From NCBI RefSeq assembly GCF_003201855.1, contig NZ_QJKI01000013.1:27928-91927 (forward strand): a stretch of DNA of 64,000 bases, given 5' to 3'. Below the pieces are notes generated by a model. That model saw nothing but the letters and a program-made list of their open reading frames with translations. It made no database searches and was not told the origin of the DNA. This document shows, one piece after another, positions 59,824 to 64,000 of this stretch. This DNA comes from Rivihabitans pingtungensis (GTDB taxonomy: Bacteria > Pseudomonadota > Gammaproteobacteria > Burkholderiales > Aquaspirillaceae). The first letter of the stretch is position 1, and each line of letters begins with the position of its first letter. Position numbers and translations under genes: made by a program.

Positions 59824-60231
59824 TCCTGCCACGGCAAGCGTTACACAAATGTATCGAATTGTATCTGTGTATTCATGGAGATAGCGCTTTTGGCCATTTG
59901 GTCTGACCAAACAGGGTGAAATGCACAAAATTATTGCAACGCATCAAGGTGTTGGTTTATAACGTCGCATATACGTAAAAATACTTCACAAAAAGGACGT
60001 TTCATGGTTTAAATAGCCATACAAATTAAACGTGCGTTTGAAATGCGCCGTGAGTCGACAGGTTGCTGCTGCCCGCCGATTGACGACGCCTTTCCGACCC
60101 GTCACGCCAGAGCTTCTGACGAGCGCGGCCGGCCCCTCATCACGGGCAAGGGTTTACCCCTTACGCCTTCGTCACCTCACGCCTGGCATGACATTGTCAA
60201 ACCATTTGTCAACTCCGTGAGGTCTATTCAC

Positions 60232-61353
60232 ATGCAAATTGCCATTCCCGCCGAACTGGCGGCCGGTGAAACCCGGGTGGCGGCGACACCGGACACGGTG
60301 AAGAAATACGTCGCCCTCGGTCACGCCGTCGCCGTGCAATCGGGCGCTGGCCGCGCTTCCGCCGTGCTGGACGACGCCTATATCGCCGCTGGCGCCACCG
60401 TGGTGGGCGACCGCGCCGCGCTGCTGGCCGCTGCCGACATCGTGCTGACTGTGCGCGCGCTGCCTGCCGAGGATATTCCCTCGCTGAAAGCCGGTGCCGT
60501 GCTGATCGGCATGCTCGATCCGCACCGCAACAACACGCTGGCCGAGCTGGCCAGCCGCCAGATCAGCGCCTTCACCATGGAGCTGCTGCCGCGCACCACC
60601 CGCGCGCAGAGCATGGACGTGCTGTCCAGCCAGAACAACATCGCCGGCTACCGCGCCGTGCTGCTGGCCACCCAGTTCTACCCGCGCTTCATGCCGATGC
60701 TGATGACCGCCGCCGGCACGGTGAAAGCCGCCAAGGTGCTGGTGCTGGGTGCTGGCGTGGCCGGTTTGCAGGCTATCGCCACCGCCAAGCGCCTGGGCGC
60801 CGTGGTTGAGGCGTTTGACGTGCGTCCGGCCACCAAGGAGCAAGTCGAGTCGCTGGGCGGCAAGTTTGTTGAAGTGCCGATGACCGACGAAGAGAAAAAA
60901 GCCAACGATGGCGTCTACGCCAAAGAAATGTCCGACGACTACAAGCGTCGTCAGGGCGAGTTGGTGGCCAAGCACGCCAAGGCGGCTGACATCGTCATCA
61001 CCACGGCGCTGATTCCGGGCAAACAAGCCCCGATCCTGCTGGAAGCCGATGTGGTGGCCGGCATGAAGCCGGGCGCGGTGATTGTGGATATCGCGGCGGA
61101 GTCGGGCGGCAACTGTCCGCTGACCCGCCCCGGTGCGGCCTTCACCACTGACGGCGGCGTCACCGTGGTGGGCTTCACCAATCTGCCGGGCATGGTGGCG
61201 GCGGACGCCTCCAGCCTGTACGCCAAGAACCTGCTGACCTTCCTCAGCCTGATGCTGACCAAGGAAGGCTTCTCGCTGAACCTGGAAGACGACCTGCTGG
61301 CCGCCACTCTGATCACCCATCAGGGCGCGCTGCGCTTTGGCCAGGCCGCCTGA
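60232..61353 (+). CDS. pntAA: NAD(P) transhydrogenase alpha subunit, NAD(H)-binding part PntAA
   Basis: 373 aa from the ATG giving MQIAIPAELAAGETRVAAT with GAGG upstream; the longer frame is rejected. This is domain I alone, as in three-subunit enzymes. The NAD fold is VLVLGAGVAGLQAIATAKRLG, and the sequence FTMELLPRTTRAQSMDVLSSQ is typical. The Tyr/Asp-rich mobile loop region is MSDDYKRRQGELV. It couples hydride transfer from NADH to NADP to proton movement. First gene of a three-gene operon. Confidence 0.96.
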   Translation: MQIAIPAELAAGETRVAATPDTVKKYVALGHAVAVQSGAGRASAVLDDAYIAAGATVVGDRAALLAAADIVLTVRALPAEDIPSLKAGAVLIGMLDPHRNNTLAELASRQISAFTMELLPRTTRAQSMDVLSSQNNIAGYRAVLLATQFYPRFMPMLMTAAGTVKAAKVLVLGAGVAGLQAIATAKRLGAVVEAFDVRPATKEQVESLGGKFVEVPMTDEEKKANDGVYAKEMSDDYKRRQGELVAKHAKAADIVITTALIPGKQAPILLEADVVAGMKPGAVIVDIAAESGGNCPLTRPGAAFTTDGGVTVVGFTNLPGMVAADASSLYAKNLLTFLSLMLTKEGFSLNLEDDLLAATLITHQGALRFGQAA

Positions 61354-61380
61354 GTCACCGGCAAAAGGAAACCAATCATC

Positions 61381-61674
61381 ATGACTGATCCATTCATCAT
61401 CAGCCTGACCATCTTTGTGCTGGCGGTCTTCGTCGGTTACCACGTGGTCTGGAATGTCACCCCGGCCCTGCACACCCCGCTGATGGCGGTGACCAATGCC
61501 ATTTCCGGCATCATCATCGTCGGCGCCATGCTGCAAGTGGTGGACATCAACGGCCAGACGCTGACCGTCACCTCGGTGCTGGGCGCCGTGGGCATCTTCC
61601 TGGCCAGCATCAACATCTTCGGCGGCTTCCTGGTCACCCAGCGCATGCTCGACATGTTCAAGAAGAAGAAATAA
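61381..61674 (+). CDS. pntAB: NAD(P) transhydrogenase alpha subunit, membrane part PntAB
   Basis: 97 aa with three to four hydrophobic helices ([20 protein letters not shown] onward), [15 protein letters not shown] and [20 protein letters not shown]. It supplies part of the proton-conducting domain II, fused to PntA in E. coli but separate here. AAAGGA lies before its ATG, 27 bp after pntAA. Confidence 0.95.
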   Translation: MTDPFIISLTIFVLAVFVGYHVVWNVTPALHTPLMAVTNAISGIIIVGAMLQVVDINGQTLTVTSVLGAVGIFLASINIFGGFLVTQRMLDMFKKKK

Positions 61675-61684
61675 GGAGCCCGCC

Positions 61685-63055
61685 ATGCAAAATATTTCTG
61701 CTGTGCTGTACCTGGTGTCGGCGGTGCTGTTCATCCTGTCGCTCAAGGGCCTGTCCTCGCCGGCCAGCTCGCGCAAGGGCAATACCTACGGCATGATCGG
61801 CATGCTGATCGCCGTGGCCACCACCTTCATGGTGATGGAAAAACCCGTGCTGTTGCTGATTGTCGGCGCGATTGCCGCCGGCGCCGCGATTGGCGCGTTC
61901 AAAGCCAAAACCGTGGAAATGACCAGCATGCCCGAGCTGGTGGCCGCCATGCACTCGCTGGTGGGCCTGTCGGCTGTGCTGATTGCCGTGGCTGCTATCT
62001 TCCATAGCGGCATGGAACACACCCCGGTGCAAAAGGTCGAGCTGTTCATCGGCGCCTTCATCGGCGCCATCACTTTCACCGCCTCGGTGATTGCCTACGG
62101 CAAATTGTCCGGCAAGTTCGGCGCCAAGGCCGTGAACTTCAACGGCCAGCATTTGCTGAACCTGGTCATGGCGCTGGCCATGGTGGGTTTTGGCGGGGTG
62201 TATTTCTTCACCGACAGCCACGCCGCCTTCCTGATCATGGTGGCCATCGCCCTGGTGCTGGGCGTGACGCTGATCATCCCGATTGGCGGCGCCGACATGC
62301 CGGTGGTGGTGTCGATGCTGAACTCCTACTCGGGCTGGGCGGCTGCCGGCATCGGCTTTACCCTGAACAACCCGGTGCTGATCATTGCCGGCGCGTGCGT
62401 GGGTTCTTCTGGCGCGATTCTGTCTTACATCATGTGTAAAGCCATGAACCGCTCCATCCTCAGCGTGCTGCTGGGCGGCTTTGGCGCCGAAGTGGCGGCG
62501 GGCGGCGGCGGCGACAGCGGTCCGAAGAACTACAAATCCGGTTCGGCCGAAGACGCCGCCTTCCTGATGGCCAACGCCGACAGCGTGGTGATCGTGCCGG
62601 GTTACGGTCTGGCCGTGTCGCGCGCCCAGCATGCGCTGCAAGAGTTTGCCGAGCTGCTGCACGAAAAAGGCGTGAACGTGCGCTACGCCATCCACCCGGT
62701 GGCGGGCCGCATGCCGGGCCATATGAACGTGCTGCTGGCCGAAGCCGAAGTGCCGTATGACCAAGTGCTGGAAATGGAAGAAATCAACTCGGACTTCTCC
62801 AACACCGACGTGGTGCTGGTGATCGGCGCCAACGACGTGGTCAACCCGGCCGCGCTGAAAGATAAAAGCAGCCCGATTTACGGCATGCCGATTCTGGAAG
62901 CACACAAGGCGCGCACCATTATCGTGGTCAAGCGTTCGATGAGCGTGGGCTACGCCGGCCTGGACAACGAGCTGTTCTATATGGATAAAACCATGATGGT
63001 GTTTGGCGACGCCAAGAAAGTGGTGGAAGACCTGGTCAAGGGCGTGGTGCACTGA
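61685..63055 (+). CDS. pntB: NAD(P) transhydrogenase beta subunit PntB
   Basis: 456 aa. The N-terminal two thirds are membrane helices, including the domain with MPELVAAMHSLVGLSAVLIA and PIGGADMPVVVSMLNSYSGW. The C-terminal NADP-binding domain III has VIVPGYGLAVSRAQHAL, HPVAGRMPGHMNVLLAEAEV and VIGANDVVNPAA. It completes the PntAA/AB/B complex. AAGGAG precedes the ATG, 10 bp after pntAB. Confidence 0.97.
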   Translation: MQNISAVLYLVSAVLFILSLKGLSSPASSRKGNTYGMIGMLIAVATTFMVMEKPVLLLIVGAIAAGAAIGAFKAKTVEMTSMPELVAAMHSLVGLSAVLIAVAAIFHSGMEHTPVQKVELFIGAFIGAITFTASVIAYGKLSGKFGAKAVNFNGQHLLNLVMALAMVGFGGVYFFTDSHAAFLIMVAIALVLGVTLIIPIGGADMPVVVSMLNSYSGWAAAGIGFTLNNPVLIIAGACVGSSGAILSYIMCKAMNRSILSVLLGGFGAEVAAGGGGDSGPKNYKSGSAEDAAFLMANADSVVIVPGYGLAVSRAQHALQEFAELLHEKGVNVRYAIHPVAGRMPGHMNVLLAEAEVPYDQVLEMEEINSDFSNTDVVLVIGANDVVNPAALKDKSSPIYGMPILEAHKARTIIVVKRSMSVGYAGLDNELFYMDKTMMVFGDAKKVVEDLVKGVVH

Positions 63056-63083
63056 TTTTTGCCCCGCCTCACCCGGCATCCTG

Positions 63084-63114
63084 CCCCGCCCGGCCCTGGC
63101 CCGGCGGGGTTTTT
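63084..63114 (+). terminator. Intrinsic terminator after pntB
   Basis: CCCCGCCCGG and CCGGCGGGG (63101-63109) form a GC stem with one bulged base, followed by TTTTT, 28 bp after the pntB stop. Confidence 0.8.
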
Positions 63115-63181
63115 CATGCCCAAGGCCTGCGCGATGGGTGAAATTTTGTTACTATTTCAACACGTTCCCCCAGTATTCGCC

Positions 63182-63772
63182 ATGCCCAACCAAGACCCTA
63201 TCTCCAAACAGCTGCCCCTGAAATTCGCCAACGGGCAAACCATCCGCCGCTTTGCCAAGCACTGCCCCGCCTGCAAGCACATTGTGGACAGCCAGCATAT
63301 GCACGGCGTCGCCCAACTGGTGCAAGACCGCGTGGTGATTGTCGCCCAGGCGCGCTGCCCGGCCTGCGGCCACGGCTTTTCTGTCACCTGCGTGGTCACC
63401 GACGACAAACAAGTGCATCGGGTGTGGGTGCCTGGCTGGGCGCTGCGCTGGTGGCTGTCGCGTCAGCGTGACGACGACGCGCCGCTGCGCGACCGCGACA
63501 GTCGCGAATGGGAATACGAAGACACCCCGGACGTGCCCACCCCGCTGCGCAACCCCACCCCCAGCCTGAGCGCCGCCGACGTCACCGTCGCCAGCGAGGC
63601 GCTGGGCCAGTTTCAGGGCGAGCCCATCCCGGCCTGGATCGAAAACCAGGGCCAGCGCTATGTGTTCCAGCGCGCCAGCCAGGACGGCCCGCGCACCAAG
63701 CTGGGCCGCGACGAAGTGCTGTACGAAGGCCGGTTGGTGTATGTGCGGGATGGGGTGCATGTGGAGGTGTAA
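63182..63772 (+). CDS. Uncharacterised zinc-ribbon protein
   Basis: 196 aa from the ATG giving MPNQDPISKQLPLKFANGQT; a longer opening crosses the pntB terminator and is rejected. Two CxxC pairs (CPAC at about 28-31 and CPAC at about 60-63, then a lone Cys in SVTCVV) suggest a single zinc ribbon in the first 75 residues. The C-terminus ends in a compact beta-rich segment, YVFQRASQDGPRTKLGRDEV then LYEGRLVYVRDG. I do not recognise the family. It stands alone after the pnt operon. Confidence 0.6.
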   Translation: MPNQDPISKQLPLKFANGQTIRRFAKHCPACKHIVDSQHMHGVAQLVQDRVVIVAQARCPACGHGFSVTCVVTDDKQVHRVWVPGWALRWWLSRQRDDDAPLRDRDSREWEYEDTPDVPTPLRNPTPSLSAADVTVASEALGQFQGEPIPAWIENQGQRYVFQRASQDGPRTKLGRDEVLYEGRLVYVRDGVHVEV

Positions 63773-63855
63773 ACCGGGCGTTGCCACGGTAGCGGCTCGC
63801 GCCGCCAAACCTTGACGGCGCATACCCCGTCGCCTAGAATCCATTTCAACACGGC

Positions 63856-63906
63856 CCCTCTCGGCAACCCCGCTTCGGCGGGAAAGCTGCTGAGGGGTTT
63901 TTTATG
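63856..63906 (+). terminator. Structured terminator-like hairpin near the window end
   Basis: CCCCTC (63856-63861) pairs with GAGGGG (63892-63897) around an inner CCCCGC-TTCG-GCGGG hairpin, and is followed by TTTTTT. It could end the upstream gene's transcript or a small RNA. A second hairpin with CATCAGGG (63932-63939) and CCCTGATG (63951-63958) follows. Confidence 0.6.
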
Positions 63907-63969
63907 GGTATCCGGAATGCAGTGTGGAAAGCATCAGGGACCGCGAAGGCCCCTGATGTTGAAACTTAG
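63904..63969 (+). CDS. Possible 21-codon open frame (leader peptide?)
   Basis: ATGGGTATCC opens MGIRNAVWKASGTAKAPDVE and one further residue before TAG, just after the terminator-like hairpin and overlapping the second hairpin. There is no clear ribosome binding site and no known match. It is listed only because the window ends here and a downstream gene might follow. Confidence 0.15.
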   Translation: MGIRNAVWKASGTAKAPDVET

Positions 63970-64000
63970 GCAAAGTCGCCCGCTTCTAGTTTTCTCACCA

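Larger units (their letters stand above)
59514..60231. other. 718-bp gene-free mosaic of inverted repeats before pntAA
   Basis: No gene is supportable. It holds a 10-bp inverted repeat pair (59544-59640), a dRS3-like 20-mer (59668-59687), a 15-bp inverted pair CTAGTAGCCAGTCAC (59596-59610 and 59745-59759), a hairpin near 59787-59823, then an AT-richer stretch at 59825-60045 and the pntAA leader. A long frame opens before pntAA at 60043 but has no family match. Confidence 0.5.

Noticed and set aside
59637..59837. 66-codon minus-strand frame containing VIPAQAGIQ
   Set aside because: VIPAQAGIQ is the translation of the dRS3-like repeat and is found wherever that repeat occurs. It has no other support.

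Overview
The window is GC-rich (roughly 60-63% by eye), densely packed bacterial chromosome. Gene content and order point to a betaproteobacterium, most likely of the order Neisseriales. Supporting signs are rpmH-rnpA-yidD-yidC divergent from dnaA-dnaN-gyrB with no recF between dnaN and gyrB; hemC-hemD-hemX-hemY divergent from ppc; dprA-smg-topA; a CNP1-like (cryptic neisserial protein) gene; a single-cysteine DksA; and a dRS3-like ATTCCC-N8-GGGAAT repeat. I cannot name the genus. Almost everything is housekeeping. The accessory content is at 1-3.5 kb, the fic gene after gyrB, and the small toxin-antitoxin module at 48.4-49.2 kb.

Layout. 0-3.5 kb: accessory island with a DUF4160/DUF2442 pair, a HicAB toxin-antitoxin operon with a palindromic operator, and a probably type I-secreted protein with two DUF1566 domains, RTX-like repeats and a DUF4214 domain. 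3.8-7.4 kb: katG and mnmE, convergent on a bidirectional terminator. 7.9-15.7 kb: the dnaA region. 15.9-17.4 kb: a Fic-domain protein directly downstream of gyrB. 17.6-22.3 kb: EamA transporter, bestrophin, RsuA, RBBP9-type hydrolase, a degenerate EAL protein and a small zinc-ribbon protein. 22.6-25.5 kb: bioB-bioF and comF. 25.6-27.2 kb: trmL and rlpA. 27.3-30.6 kb: purE-purK, purC and dksA. 30.8-36.1 kb: cytochrome c, yggT-proC-yggS, a PilT/YggR ATPase, a CNP1-like protein, an NRDE protein and a TusA-family protein. 36.2-41.4 kb: pyrC, prfA, hemA, fmt and def. 41.5-48.2 kb: hemCDXY and ppc. 48.4-50 kb: HepT/MntA toxin-antitoxin and cpoB. 50.4-58.3 kb: MsbA-type ABC exporter, topA-smg-dprA, a tautomerase and proA. 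58.7-63.8 kb: TauE/SafE permease, the three-gene pntAA-pntAB-pntB transhydrogenase and an unknown zinc-ribbon protein.

The most distinctive feature not explained by genes is a family of dispersed palindromic elements of about 115 bp. I find about ten full, partial or decayed copies, all between genes. Their outer arms are GCCGCTCACAAAACCC and its complement, with nested inner arms, so each full copy can fold into one long hairpin. Substitutions in one arm are partly matched in the other. In at least four cases the stop codon of the neighbouring gene (bioF, purC, fmt, ppc) lies in the end of the element. Two copies 28 kb apart differ at only about five positions over their roughly 83-nt interior. 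Other repeats are a second hairpin family with CAAAGAAA-type arms, the dRS3-like element inside an inverted-repeat mosaic at 59.5-59.8 kb, and a strong palindrome upstream of the TauE/SafE gene.

No tRNA, rRNA, CRISPR array, IS transposase or prophage was recognised. Starts were moved from the longest open frame to the family-consistent start wherever the N-terminus or ribosome binding site argued for it, and this is stated in each entry.
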